64,000 nt of DNA, from NCBI RefSeq assembly GCF_020379485.1, contig NC_063448.1, positions 15,461,726 to 15,525,725 of the forward strand, in the 5' to 3' direction. Position numbers and translations under genes: made by a program. Numbering within the stretch: position 1 is the stretch's first letter; the number at the start of each line of letters is the position of its first letter. The DNA comes from Brassica napus. Taxonomy: Eukaryota; Streptophyta; Magnoliopsida; Brassicales; Brassicaceae. Shown here piece by piece: positions 10,813 through 23,000 of the stretch. The notes below the pieces were generated by a model, which worked only from the letters and a program-made list of their open reading frames with translations, was not told where the DNA came from and did not search any database.

Positions 10813-11511
10813 GAGATGATTACAAGATAGAAAAAGGTTTGAGTGATGGTTTGAGCTTTGGTTACAAGATAGAAAAATGTTTGATTTTTTTTTTAAACGA
10901 GAATGGAGAGAATGATGAGAAGAGATAGAATTTTTGGTTTGATTCAAGATGCCATGAGATGATAATCTTGGTTTGATTTTTTTTTAAACGAGAATGGAGA
11001 GAATTGTGACAATACAAACCAATTTATAAGCAAGTCCTTGTTCTTTACAAACTCTCGTGATCTCTGTTCGATTGACAAGAAGACAATATACTTTACATCA
11101 ACAACATGTAAACAACACTCTCGTGACCTCTGTTCGATTGACAAACCCGTGACAACCGTGAAAACAAAACAACAACATTAACCCCTGACCACTACCTTTT
11201 ACAGCCGTGACCTCTGTCTTTTACAGCCGTGAACTCTGTCAACAACAAACCCGTGACCTCTGTCTTCTTTGCTCCAAAGATCTACGCAGCCTGCAAGATG
11301 AAGAAGAACATTAAGAGTACATAAACCTCAACAAAATATGAAACTTCAAGAAACATTTTACCATAAACAAGCACATTTAAAAGAGAACAGAAACTTAAAC
11401 ATTTAACAGGAAACATTTTATCATAAACATGAACCACATAAAACATTACAAGAAACATTTAAAAGAGAACATAACATGGAAATTCAAGAGAACAGAAAAA
11501 AGTAACTTAAA

Positions 11512-12369
11512 CTAAGACAACAACAACTCATTAATCAGCTTCTTCTTGAGCTCTTCTTCATACTCAACGAGAGGTTCTTTCTTGGCAATGCGACTGTCCA
11601 GTAGTCTCATCTTAGACAAGCGTTCCTTCTGGGCGAGATCCTGTTGTCTTATAGACCACATTGTCTCAAACTCCTTCATCGCTTTCTCCTCAGCCACTGG
11701 CTTCTTACCACGGGCCTTTGACGCTTTTACACCGGGTGGACGCTTCAGTTGGTTGAGAGCTTGAAGAATCTCCACCGTCTTCACACTTTTTTTTTTAGAA
11801 CTTCCTTCATTTTTAGCAGACACTGCCTCACACCACTTCTGGTCGTTCCTCAGCTCTTTCCAAGCATATTCGAGGAAGAATTTCTTGTTATGGTTCGTGT
11901 AGAACATTTGATGTGCTAGTTTGAGCACATCATTCTCATTTTGACCGCTGGTCTTCTCCCTGCTTGCAGCTTCGTAGGCTCCACAGAATTTGCACACAAG
12001 ATCATTGATCTTGTGCCAACGTTGCTAACGTTGCTTGCAATGCAGGACCTCTCTCTGGCACTCACCATCTTGACGACTTGCCGCAAAATAAGCTGCTACT
12101 CTTGACCAGAAAGTGCTTGATTTTTGCTCATTGCTAACCATAACATCTTTGCTTGTGTTAAGCCACGAGCTAATGAGGACAATATCATCCGCAGGCGTCC
12201 ACTTCCGCCGTTCTCTACGCTGTGTACCAGTCTCTCCACCATCTTCGGTTCCAACAGCTTGTGATGAAGCTTGTGAGACACTATCTTCATAGTTACCAAA
12301 CGAAATGCTTTGTTGGCTATTAAGTAAGTCAACAAATTTTGAGGTGTGGGAAGATGGATAAGAATCCAT
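11512..12369 (-). pseudogene. Harbinger Myb/SANT-like accessory protein, one in-frame stop
   Basis: Start at 12369 (MDSYPSSHTSKFVDLLNSQQ). The Myb/SANT-like (trihelix-type) DNA-binding region runs RRKWTPADDIVLISSWLNTS through WSRVAAYF to CKQR, then WHKINDLVCKFCGAYEAAS. The C-terminal half is basic and helical. These proteins are often annotated in Brassica as glutathione S-transferase T3-like, but they are the ORF partner of PIF/Harbinger transposases needed for DNA binding and transposition. A 9-bp near-duplication (CAACGTTAG before CAACGTTGG) inserts an in-frame TAG at 12025-12027, so the frame before and after is otherwise intact. It lies about 0.7 kb upstream of the transposase on the same strand. 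Confidence 0.8.
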
Positions 12370-13239
12370 TTCGGAAGCAAGCTCAAAGAAGAGAGAAAGA
12401 AAATAACAGAGATGAGGAAGTGGAAAGGGAAGAACACGGTGAGAAATGTATTCAAGACAGAGGAGAAGGACAGACTTTATTAGATGAGAAAGTGGGAAGG
12501 GAAGCTTCAACGTATTGAAGAGAAGCTTCAACGCATTGAAGAGAAGAACGATAAGACATTTATTCACAATTTCATCAATGTAATCCATTCATTTCTATCT
12601 AACCATAAAAAGTATTTATTACCTATGCCAACCATAATCTCATTTCTATCTAACCACTTAAACATCAATTCATTAGCTAACCAAACACTGACCCACGAGT
12701 TAATTCATTTCAAACTAATACTTTATCCAATTGCGCAGAGTAAAGAGAGTGATTTACATGTATGAACGATGGTAGTCATCTTCGTTTTTGTCTCACCAAC
12801 TCGATCAAGCATCTTGATCAAACAACCTCAAGACAAAAAAAAAACAGAAACAAATCAAAACCATTACAAAGATTTATATGTAATCCTCTGCAACATAAAT
12901 CACAATCACATTCCAAACAATAATTAAAATCACATTCACATTCGCAATCCACTTCATCAGAGCAAAGAGAAACATTTATACAACTAGAAAGATCAAAGCT
13001 AAAGTACCTTTGCGATTTGCGGTTTTGTCTGCCAAAGAGACAGGTTTTGTGCCCACTTCACGCCTCTAGCTCAATCCTGGATCATGCGTCTTGATCCATC
13101 TGTGAAGCGACACAAACACATAAAACAAATGAAAGGAAATTTAGAAACGATTTACCTTTCGATTCCGTTGAGAAAACAAACAAGAATCAAAACATGCATA
13201 GTTGAAAGAATCAAAGAGCCGCTTTACCTTTCGATTCCC

Positions 13240-13510
13240 TTCAGAAACAATCGCCGTTTCAGAGAGCCACCAGGAGAGAGAGATAGCCACCGATTGAGAA
13301 TTCACCGTCTTCCTTCCTCGACGAAGCCACCAAGAGGGAGAGGAATCGCCGTTTCGTCGAGAGCACCGAGAGAGAGCAATCGCCGTTTCCTTCGTCGAGG
13401 AAAGCACCGAGAGAGAGAAATCGCCGTTGTCCATCATCGACGAGAGAAAACCATGTAGACATCGACGAGCTCCACCCAGAGGGGGAAACAATCGCCATTT
13501 TCGTCGCCTT
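13240..13510. repeat. Degenerate 33-45 bp repeats in the 5' part of the Harbinger element
   Basis: The motif AATCGCCGTTTC followed by GAGAGCACCGAGAGAGAG-like sequence recurs imperfectly at about 13244, 13346, 13379, 13422 and 13490. It lies upstream of the Myb-like gene on the minus strand and creates long low-complexity open frames on both strands that I do not regard as genes. Confidence 0.5.
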
Positions 13511-13715
13511 TGCGGAGCAACCGAGAAGATAAAGAGAAGAGAGAAAGAAACGAGAACGACTTCATCATTCCTCTGTCCAATACAGTTGTGACACGTCGCC
13601 CTAAGGAACGTGTCTTCAAACACTTAATTAGGAGACGTGCCTTCGCTTTACTCCGTGTTTTCCTCTTTTTTTTGATTATAAGGCACGAGGTTAAGAGTTG
13701 CCTATAAACGTGCTC

Positions 13716-15640
13716 TACGAATAGGCATTACGTAGGTTAAAAAGTGAAAAGGATGTAGAAAGAATAATATGGGGAATTAGTAATGATTACCTAGTGTTTG
13801 TTCTCCCTCCTCCCCCCCCCCCAAATACGTGAAAGTTGCTAGATAAGAAAATGAGAAACTTAGTAATTCTGACACAAGGAGCTGCATGGTAAAAAAGGAA
13901 AAGCACAGCAAAAGATTTTGAGTCTAAAAGATTGTATAGGGAGAGAGGCAAAAAATTTGTGATATTTTATAGATTGTTCAACATTTACAGGCTATTAAAA
14001 TTTTTGCAATGTAACGTTAAATTTGGATATGTTAACATAATCTGGTTTGATATTATGTTCTACAGATTGTTCAACATTAATAACACTATTATATGTGATT
14101 TATTATTTGTTACGTGTTATGTATATAAATGTCTAATATATAACGGATAAATAAATTGTTACACATTTTTATATATGTTAGCTATATAACAGTGAATCTC
14201 ATAAAGTAATCTAAAATATCAATGAAAATTAAAATAAAATTTAGTTTAATATGTAAGTTAGCAGGTTACTAAAGAACCTTAAATATTAAAAGATAATGTA
14301 AATGTATGATAAAATTGTTATATGCTATAAACTATGGTAGCAGTCTAAAAAGGAACATTCAAAGTTATACTTAAAATTATACATGGCTAAAGTCTATATT
14401 GTATCAAATTAAATTTTTGGATACTTTCAATATTATATTTAACGCGTAAAAAATATTATTAACAAGTTATACAACTACAAAAATATATAAATTCTAAGCA
14501 TCACCTAGTTTTTAAGATTTTCAAGCTTTTACGTGTATATGTATCTATAAAATCTAAAATTTTAATCAATATTCAAAATGTTTCCTCAGCTCATTTGGCA
14601 AGTGACGTGTTTGGATATCAATGGACCCGAGTTGAAACGCGCTTCCTTGAAGTTTTTGTTTTTCTCAAGGAGGGGTAAACATGTAATTTTGGTATCGTCT
14701 CCTTTTCTATAACCTGCGTTTACTGAAGTTCAATGGCTGCTTCCACCTTTTTTCCCAGATTTTTCACTCGTTTCTTCGCCTATTTAATCATTTTAGTTTA
14801 AAATTTATAGATCTAAGTTGGATTAGAAAAGATAGGTTGAGGGGTTACACCACCGCTGGTAGCCATTACAATCTTAACGATCGCAGATCTCATGAAAAAA
14901 ATTGATTGAGGAAATGACTCTAGTAATTAAGTATGAAATAAAAGGAGATACATATAATTGAATATATTATAGGAATAAGGAAAAGTATACGAAGATTTTA
15001 GAAGCTTTGTTTAGGAGAAAAAAATCATAAAAAAAATAATAATTCAATTTGTCTAACATCATAGCTTTTGTGGAAACTTGGTTTATCAGAAAAAGAAATT
15101 TAAAAACAGATTTGAGTTAGAGGCAAACTGTAGCTTAGCATCAAGATAACATAGGAGTATTATGGTCACAATTTTTTTGACAAAAATTATATAAAACCTA
15201 AATGTGTATATACCTAATTATGCTATAATGTTAGTGTGTAGAGTGACCACATTACTAAATTTGTTTAATCAATAAATATTTGTATTTATTCATGTTTAGA
15301 TGAAAGTGAAATATTTAATAGCTCGTTTGTGAATTATGGTTAGTTTTGGCGTAAATTTGTAAGTTCATGTGTTGTCTAACAATTGACAATAGAGTACTGA
15401 AATAAAATTCCTTATATCTATTATTTGGAAAACATTTTTAAAAATATATTATTTTGTTCATTTCCAATACTCATCACCATATATTGATTTTAATTATATT
15501 GTTTTAGATTAGTACTTTTAATTTATAAAAAATAATATGATAGTCCATTGAAAAAAAAATAAAAATATAAATTGATATTAGATGTCCAAGCCATAAATTT
15601 TTAGTTTAGTAAAATTTGTGTTTGGTTTATTTTATAACAA
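13716..15640. other. AT-rich intergenic DNA, no gene seen
   Basis: Nearly 2 kb of AT-rich sequence with a C-homopolymer near 13810-13822. A less AT-rich patch at about 14580-14780 includes an ATGGCTGCTTCCACC start-like motif at 14731, but its frame is short and leads into no recognisable protein. No RNA gene or transposon end is visible. Confidence 0.5.
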
Positions 15641-15646
15641 AACTTT

Positions 15647-15706
15647 GGTCGGAAAAACATAAAAACAGTATCGGTAAAAGTTTACTGTTTTTATGTTTTT
15701 CCGACC
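15647..15706. repeat. Perfect 24-bp inverted repeat (hairpin)
   Basis: Arms at 15647-15670 (GGTCGGAAAAACATAAAAAC then AGTA) and 15683-15706 are exact reverse complements separated by 12 bp. The right arm lies 24 bp from a GTAGTG terminus at 15731-15736, so the hairpin is probably subterminal sequence of a CACTA-type element. Confidence 0.85.
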
Positions 15707-15736
15707 TATGTTGGTATCGGTGAATCTGACGTAGTG
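15647..15736. mobile_element. Possible CACTA (En/Spm) terminus
   Basis: The sequence ends GTATCGGTGAATCTGACGTAGTG, whose complement begins CACTACGTCAGATTCACCG. CACTA elements begin with CACTA and carry inverted subterminal repeats, as here. I found no partner CACTA end within several kb to the left, so this is a solo or fragmentary end. Confidence 0.4.
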
Positions 15737-16662
15737 ATGCATCAACAATGCATAAAGTTTTTGTTTAAATGCAGATTAAATGAAGTTTTTGTGATGCAGA
15801 TTAATCTGCATTTTATTTACTATTCAAATTTTAATTGCAGTCCATTAATATTACGATAAGATTGCACTAATCTGCATGCAGTTCAATAATAGTCATTAAA
15901 ACGTTGATCTGCAAGAGAAATAAGAAATGAAGTAAAAACATGCTGAAGAGCAATAGAAGTTGAGTTCTTCTATATATAAACCATTTAATTAATATATATT
16001 TTTTCTTTTATTTAATATCTTCTTAAAATATGTTCATAGAAATTTATATATATTTACTTATATATACAGATTTTTATTCCCGCCAAGTTTAAAAGTGATG
16101 TTTTAGATTTTATTTTTTATTTGAAAATTAATGTTTTGGAATTCTTACATATACATGATCTGCATTTTGTTTAGTCTTAGGGTAGACAGATTTTTCTTGG
16201 GTTTTCGTGCTGTTGGAACTGATATTTTTATAACTTAGATTTTAGTTAGTCTGAGCTATGTATTTGGTTTGTGTCCTGCAGTTCAACTTTGTTCATCATG
16301 GCTTCACTGGATAAAATTGACAAAGACAATCAAAGAAAAAGAAAATATATCTACATTATGAAAAGTATTGTCGTGTCATCGTAAAATACAATGGAGATCC
16401 ATCTGATAGTATGAGAACATGGACGTCAACTTATTTATCTTATTTAGTTCAGAAATTTTTTTTTTACCTTATACTCAAAATAAAATCATCGTGATATTTC
16501 TATATCATTAAGGATGATTATTTCCACTATTTACAACATGCAAAATTTTAGTTTTCTCATTATATTTCGCCTGTCAAATTTATTTTACGATGTAATTGGT
16601 TTCAAACCAATTTCAATAAAATAAAATGTTAAAATTAAAAATTAGAATTAATTAATAATAAA
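15737..16662. other. AT-rich spacer with ATCTGCA repeats; no gene seen
   Basis: Between 15743 and 15915 the motif TAATCTGCAT/ATGCAGATTA recurs in both orientations, including a perfect 18-bp palindrome (ATGCAGATTAATCTGCAT, 15794-15811). This suggests a small MITE remnant. At 16300 a CTGCAG followed by an ATG (MASLDKIDKDNQRKRKY) gives only a short frame. I see nothing else. Confidence 0.45.
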
Positions 16663-17404
16663 CTAGGTAGTGATCCGCGCCCAACGCGGAGTGAACAACT
16701 TAGAAAGATTTATGTTACATAGTTTTAATTTTGTTTAATTTTTTTAGTTTTGTTGATTTTTCAGTCAAGAAGTTTAATTAAATATTCATAAAACCAGAAA
16801 ATATATTCACAGTTTTTTTTGATAAAAAATTGATAAAAATAATAATATTAAAGGTCTTTTATATTCGTATATACATTATAGAGACTAACAAATATCAAAT
16901 GTCTTGGACTTTACTTAATGGCCCATCGGCATATGATTGGCTCGTGCATCCACAATGTAGTTACTGAAACTCGCCAAATTAAAAACGGAAATAAAATCTG
17001 AGTTTTATACTATAAAGTAGACTAAATTAGTGGTTAAGCATATATTGAGTTGCCATATAAAACTATAAAATTAATTCTTATTTACCAAATTTAGCAATAT
17101 TTTCGATGTCATTAACATTCCTAATTTTATATGATATTACTTCTTGGAAACTATGGTCGTATACTCCAAATTTATATACATATTTTTTTAAAAAACTTCT
17201 CCAATATTCTAACTAAATCGTATAAATGACATTTAGTTTATAATTTAATAATATCATTTAGTTCCGGGGACTGAAAATGTTTGGTACTTAAGGGATGCAT
17301 TCCGAGCCATGCCTTCATGATGGAAATAGAGCTGATCACAGCCCATGTAGAATTAAGACTTTGATTACGTTAACAGCGAACCACGTAACAACATATATAT
17401 CTTA
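16663..17404 (-). mobile_element. Helitron 3' end (minus strand) and flanking fragment
   Basis: On the minus strand, a 6-bp-stem GC-rich hairpin (TCCGCG/CGCGGA, 16674-16690) is followed by CACTAC and CTAG (16663-16666), next to an A on the plus strand. This is the Helitron 3' signature. The 5' end is not securely identified; a candidate TCTCTATAATG end reads leftwards from about 16884. Beyond it, sequence to 17404 is AT-rich without a gene. Confidence 0.5.
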
Positions 17405-20012
17405 CTTTGATATTTTTAAATAGAAAAAATCAGAAAACTATTTCTTTCAAAATAAAATGAAAATAGAATAAGTTAAAAAATTATTTATAAATTAAACATA
17501 AGATTCTAACTAACCAAAAAGAACAATTTTTTTAAAAAAATCAAGTTTTTATAAAACAAAACCATATATTCATGTATGTAAAATTAAAATTAATACAAAA
17601 CTAAAAAAATAGAAAGTAAAAAATGTAAAAATTATCTTAAAAGTTAGATTGATATTTATATTAAATTATTGAAAATTCAATATTAAAGATTTAAACAAGA
17701 AAAAACAAAATTATGTCTTTTTAGGAGGATATAATTTAAAACTATCAAAAACATGCCAAATTAGAATCATAGTTTAATATGTTTATAAATCTTTAATTTC
17801 TATAAAAAAATATATTAAATAAACTTAAAATATCAATTAAGATAAAAACAAAAAGAAAAAAAACTAACTTGATATATAAGCTAAGTCTCTCAAAAATAAA
17901 CATAAAAATATTGAAAAAATTATATCATAAATTTTGTCAAGTCATACAAATAGCATATACATCAAAATAAAATAGTTAGTTAAAATAATCTTAGTTATAT
18001 AGGTATCGGCTTAAAAATAGTATAAGTTTATACTCAGTTACACAAATTTTTTCTTTTTTCTGCTGAGCCAATTGTGATTACAATAAGTATACAAAGTTTT
18101 ATTATAGATAAATGATGATAAAAGTATTTTAATTGTGTAAGAAACATATTGTTAACTAGCCCATTTATCTATATATTTTCAAACTGCCATTTATCAATCA
18201 AATGAATTATTATAATTATTTACTCATCAACGGTCAAAATTATAATAACACTACTATTATCTTTTGGAACAACATTTTTTAGAAAATTATAATACAACTT
18301 CATTAATCTATTCAAATAAATTTTTTTTTTTTGAAATAAACCTAAAGATATTTTTAATCTACAGTTTTTTTTTGGATAAGGTCATTAAAAAAACAAAGTA
18401 CAAGGTGATTATTCATAAGTATTTATTGTAATTCATCAGTAAAAGTTATAGGATCCATACATATGAAACTTTATTAAAGTAATTAGCAAAACATATACAA
18501 TTAAAAATAATTTCAAACGAGTTTATCAAAGAAATATATTTGAATAATTAATAAAATATAGGAAAACATAATAAAATCTAAAGAGGTTCACCAAATAAAT
18601 TAGTTGAAATTTATAATATTATTTACAAATAATATTGACATTAAAGTATAGTCTCAGCGACAAGAAAAATAATAAATATGGGATATATTCATTATATATT
18701 TGTCAGTGAAAATTATATTATCTAAGAAATACTAATCAATAAATTAGAAATAATGATTTTGTGACAAACCTCTAAAAATTAGAAAAATACATGTGAACTA
18801 ATAAAACATCATAGCCCAGAGATTAATTTATACTCTAACTAGATCAAGTAGAAGATATATCTAATATTTTATATTTTATATATTTTAATAAATAAAACAT
18901 TAATTAATGTTTGTTTAAAATTCTATATATTTATTTCCTCTTTTCTTATATCTAAAAAAATATTTAATATTGTTTAAATATCATCAAAATTGTTATTATG
19001 ATCAAAACCTAAACCTAAATATTATATTATTAGATATGAATTTTAAATAATTAAATAAGAGTATTTCAAATATATATATATACAATATGTATATAATAAT
19101 CGTAATTTCATTGTAATATTTGGTAAATACAATGAAAAAAATCGACATTGTGCATATGGATTAATCCTTTATTGCATTCAAAAAATGATAGATACAAAAT
19201 TATAATAAAATTATTTATAACAGTATAGTATTAGTTAATACACATTAAACAATCCATTTTCTTAAAACTATGATTAATATAAGCACTTTTATAAATACAC
19301 ATATACAAGACAAAATATACCTAAATATTAATTATTTAATAGGTATAATTTTATAAAATTTTAAATAGGAAAAATTAAATGAAAATTTTGCTTTTACATC
19401 ATTTTGGTACCACTATTCATATTTCCTTTTATTAGAGGGGCATTTTTACAGATACATAAAGTATGATGTTTCATTAAAGAGTCGAAAGACCCATCAACCC
19501 TTATTTTTTAATATATATATATACAAATAATTATTTAAATAAAAAGATATTTTATAGTTTTAGAATTATACGTTTTTAAATTCAAACCTTCTTATAAAAA
19601 TGTTTCAAAATTGTTTTCTCGATTTTTTTTGAATATTTATTTTGAAATTCGAAAATTATTTTGTTAACTATTTTAAAAAAATATATTTTAAATTTTAAGT
19701 ATTTTTTTTTTTAAATCTTAAACCCCACTCTCCAAAAGTCCACCGTTCAAATCTAAACCTTAAGTCTATATTAGTTAACCCTAGGGATATAAGTGTTACT
19801 TCTTTAAAACTAAATGTAAATGTGATTAAGGTAAATATGAAAATTGTATTAAAAATGTGGTAGTTTAAACAATTCCTCAAAATAATAAAGTATATTTTGT
19901 ATAGGATTTCACATAAAATGTAAATAAAACATATATATGTTATTTTGAAATTATTATGAAATTAAACTTATTATTAAAATAAACTCGCGCGTATCGCGAG
20001 TTGAAAATCTAG
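17405..20012 (+). mobile_element. Helitron 1 of a head-to-tail array (5'-truncated)
   Basis: The 3' end at about 19984-20012 is CTCGCG...CGCGAG hairpin, TTGAAAAT and CTAG (20009-20012). The preceding 2.6 kb matches 28433-31279 almost base for base apart from small indels and one MITE, but homology stops abruptly at about 17405, so the 5' part is missing. The next Helitron starts at the following base. No open frame above about 60 codons; non-autonomous. Confidence 0.7.
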
Positions 20013-23000
20013 TTTATACTATATAAAAGTTGAGGCTATAAGCCATTGAGGGCGTCTACGTAAGATTTAAAACCTCCAGTCGTATTTTGACATATCAGAT
20101 CTTTAATTTGCTATTTTTTAATATGTCAGAATTTCCAAAACTATTTATTTCATAAAAAATAGAAATCAATTTAAATAGGGTAAACTTACAAAATTCAAAA
20201 AAATTATATATAATTTAACTTAATATATAATATATTTTCTAAATTTACATAAAATATCTTACAAATATAATAATTAACTTAAAAATGCAAGATATTTTAA
20301 AAATAAGAACTATATAAATTTAAGACACGTCATTTTTAAAGTTTAGGCTATATGCTATTGAAAATATTCAATAATATGATTTAAAACACATAGGATTTAA
20401 AACAAATAATCATAAAATGACAAATCATTATTTTATTTTAATATTTTCAAAAATGTCAATATTTTCAAAAATTTGTTTATTTCGTAATAACATAGAAATC
20501 AATATAAATAAGGAAACCTAACAAAAATAAAAAGATTATATATAAGTTAACAGAATATATAATAAATTTTTTTTTAAAAAAAATGCAAAGCTTTCAAACA
20601 ATTATAACTATAAAAATTCAAAACAAGTAATATTAATTGTTATTAATAAATTAACAAAATTTATAACCAATATCAAACAAGGTAAGTTAACAAAAATAAA
20701 ATATTAATAATAAATTAACTTAATATAGAAAATATATTTTGAATTTTAACATAAAAATAAAATACAATATAATATAATAATTAATTTAAAATGCAAGAAT
20801 TTCAAAAAATTATAAGTAAATTAATTTAACTCATGATTTTCAAAGTTTAGGCTATATGCTAATCAAAATCTATGTTATATAAAAATTAAGTCAATAAGCC
20901 ATTGGGTGCGTTCACATAGGATTTTAAACAGCCAGATATATTAGGCTATATGATAATGAAAATATTCACTTATAACATGTATTATGTATAAGTTGAAGGT
21001 ATAAATAATTGAAAATGTTCACATAATATTTTTAAAAAACCAAAAATATGCTAAATATCATTTATTTACTATATAAAAGTTGAGACTATAAGTATTTAAG
21101 AGTATAAACATAGGATTATAAAAGACCAATCAAAATATGAAAAATCATAATCTATACTATATAAAAGTTGAGGCTATAAGCCGTTGAAGGCGTCCACGTA
21201 GGATTTAAAACATCCAGTCGTGTTATGACACATCATTATATAAGTTTATTGTTTTTAAAAAAATGTTAATATTTCCAAAAAAATATTTTCAAAAAACTAA
21301 ATTAATATTCTATATATAACTTAAACTAAAAAAATAAATATTAACATCTGGCAACTTACTTTAATAAATGGTAAATATTATAGTAAAATAGAAAATCAAA
21401 AGTAAAATAGTAATAGTAACAAAAAAAATACTTCATCTTATATATAATAAATCTAAAATACATTTTATACAAAAATAAAATAGAAATTAATGTTAAAATA
21501 TTTAAAGTAGCAAAAACAGATTATCTTTTTATTTTTAAAATGTAAATATCTCCTAAAATAAAATAAAACGAAATCAATATTGTATATATATATAATCTAA
21601 ACAAATAAAATAAATATTAACAATTAAAAATTTACTTGAAAATGGTATCTATTATAGTAAAATGGAAAATGAAAAGCAGAATAGTAATCTTAACAAAAAG
21701 TTAATTTTCTTATAATATGTTGACGCTATAAGCAATGGATGGTGTACACATAGGATTTAAAACTACCAAATTAATATTGTATATATATATAATCTAAACT
21801 AATAAAATAAATATTAACATTGAAAAATTTACTTTAAAATGGTATCTATTATAGTAAAATGGAATATGAAAAGCAGAATAGTAATGTTAACAAAGAATAT
21901 GATTTAAACGATCAATCGAAGTATAACAAATCATTATTTAAGTTTACTATTTTTCAAAATGTTAATATTACCAAAAAATGTTTGTTTCAAGCTAAAATAT
22001 AAATCAATATCAAATAAGAAAAATTTACAAAAAAATATTAATACTATATTAAGTTAACAAAATTTTTAATATTTTTCGAAAATTAAAAAATAAATAAAAA
22101 AAAGAATAATTAATTTAAAAATACAAGACTTTCAAACAAGTATAACTATATAAATCTAAATTTAAATTCATAACTTTCAAAGTTTAGGTTATATACTACT
22201 GAAAATATTCAAAATAACATATACTATATATAAGTTGATATTATAAATCATTGAGAATGTTCACATATTATTTTAAAGCACCAAAATATACCAAATCGTT
22301 TTTAATTTGGTATTTCTAAAAATGTTAATATTACAAAAAATTTTATTTCAAAATAAATATAAATAATTATAAAATAAGTTAAACTTACAAAATTAAAAAC
22401 ATCATGTACAAATCTACACAATATAAAATAATGTTTAGAAAATTAACATAAAAATAACAAACAAATATAATAGTTAATTAAAACTGCAATACTTTCAAAC
22501 AATTATAACTATATAAATCTAAAACACATGTTTTACAAAATTTAGGTTATATACTGCTGAAAATATTCAACAAAAACATGTACTATATTTAATTTGAGGC
22601 AATAAATAATTGAGAATATCCACATATTATTTTAAAGCACAAAAAATTATGTCAAATTACCATTTTAATTATTATTTTAAAAAATTCAAGATTTTCAAAA
22701 AATGTTTATTTCTAAATAAAAAGGAAACTACTATTCAATTTATTGAAAAAAAAATTATTAAAAGAACCAATTTGATATATAAAGTAAACCTTTGAAAGAT
22801 CAACATAAAATTAACTAACAAAAAAAATCTTAACGAATACAAGAATTTCAAATAATAAAAACAATATGAATCTAAAGCACTTTTCATTACATATGAATCT
22901 AACAAAATATGATTTCAAAATGGAAGCTATTTCTTTCAAAAAAATATCAATAATAAATTTAGTAAAAAAATTGCCAAATAACTAAAAGAATCAGTTATTA

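Larger units (their letters stand above)
9158..13715 (-). mobile_element. PIF/Harbinger DNA transposon, degenerate, both genes present
   Basis: The left end GAGCATCTGTATTGGCAAAA (from 9158, then CTCTTAA) is matched in reverse complement at the right end, TTAAGAGTTGCCTATAAACG then TGCTC, ending at 13715. These form imperfect terminal inverted repeats. Flanking trinucleotides are TAA on the left and TAC on the right, an imperfect version of the 3-bp TWA duplication typical of the superfamily. Inside, on the minus strand, are a Harbinger transposase and the Myb/SANT-like partner that this superfamily carries. At 4.56 kb the size fits a full-length element. Both genes contain stops, so the element is non-autonomous now. 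Confidence 0.8.

Noticed and set aside
13141..13623. 160-codon minus-strand frame
   Set aside because: Low-complexity translation of the 33-45 bp repeats inside the Harbinger leader.
14580..14780. Possible gene start (ATGGCTGCTTCCACC) in a less AT-rich patch
   Set aside because: The frame is short and no splice-linked continuation or recognised protein follows.
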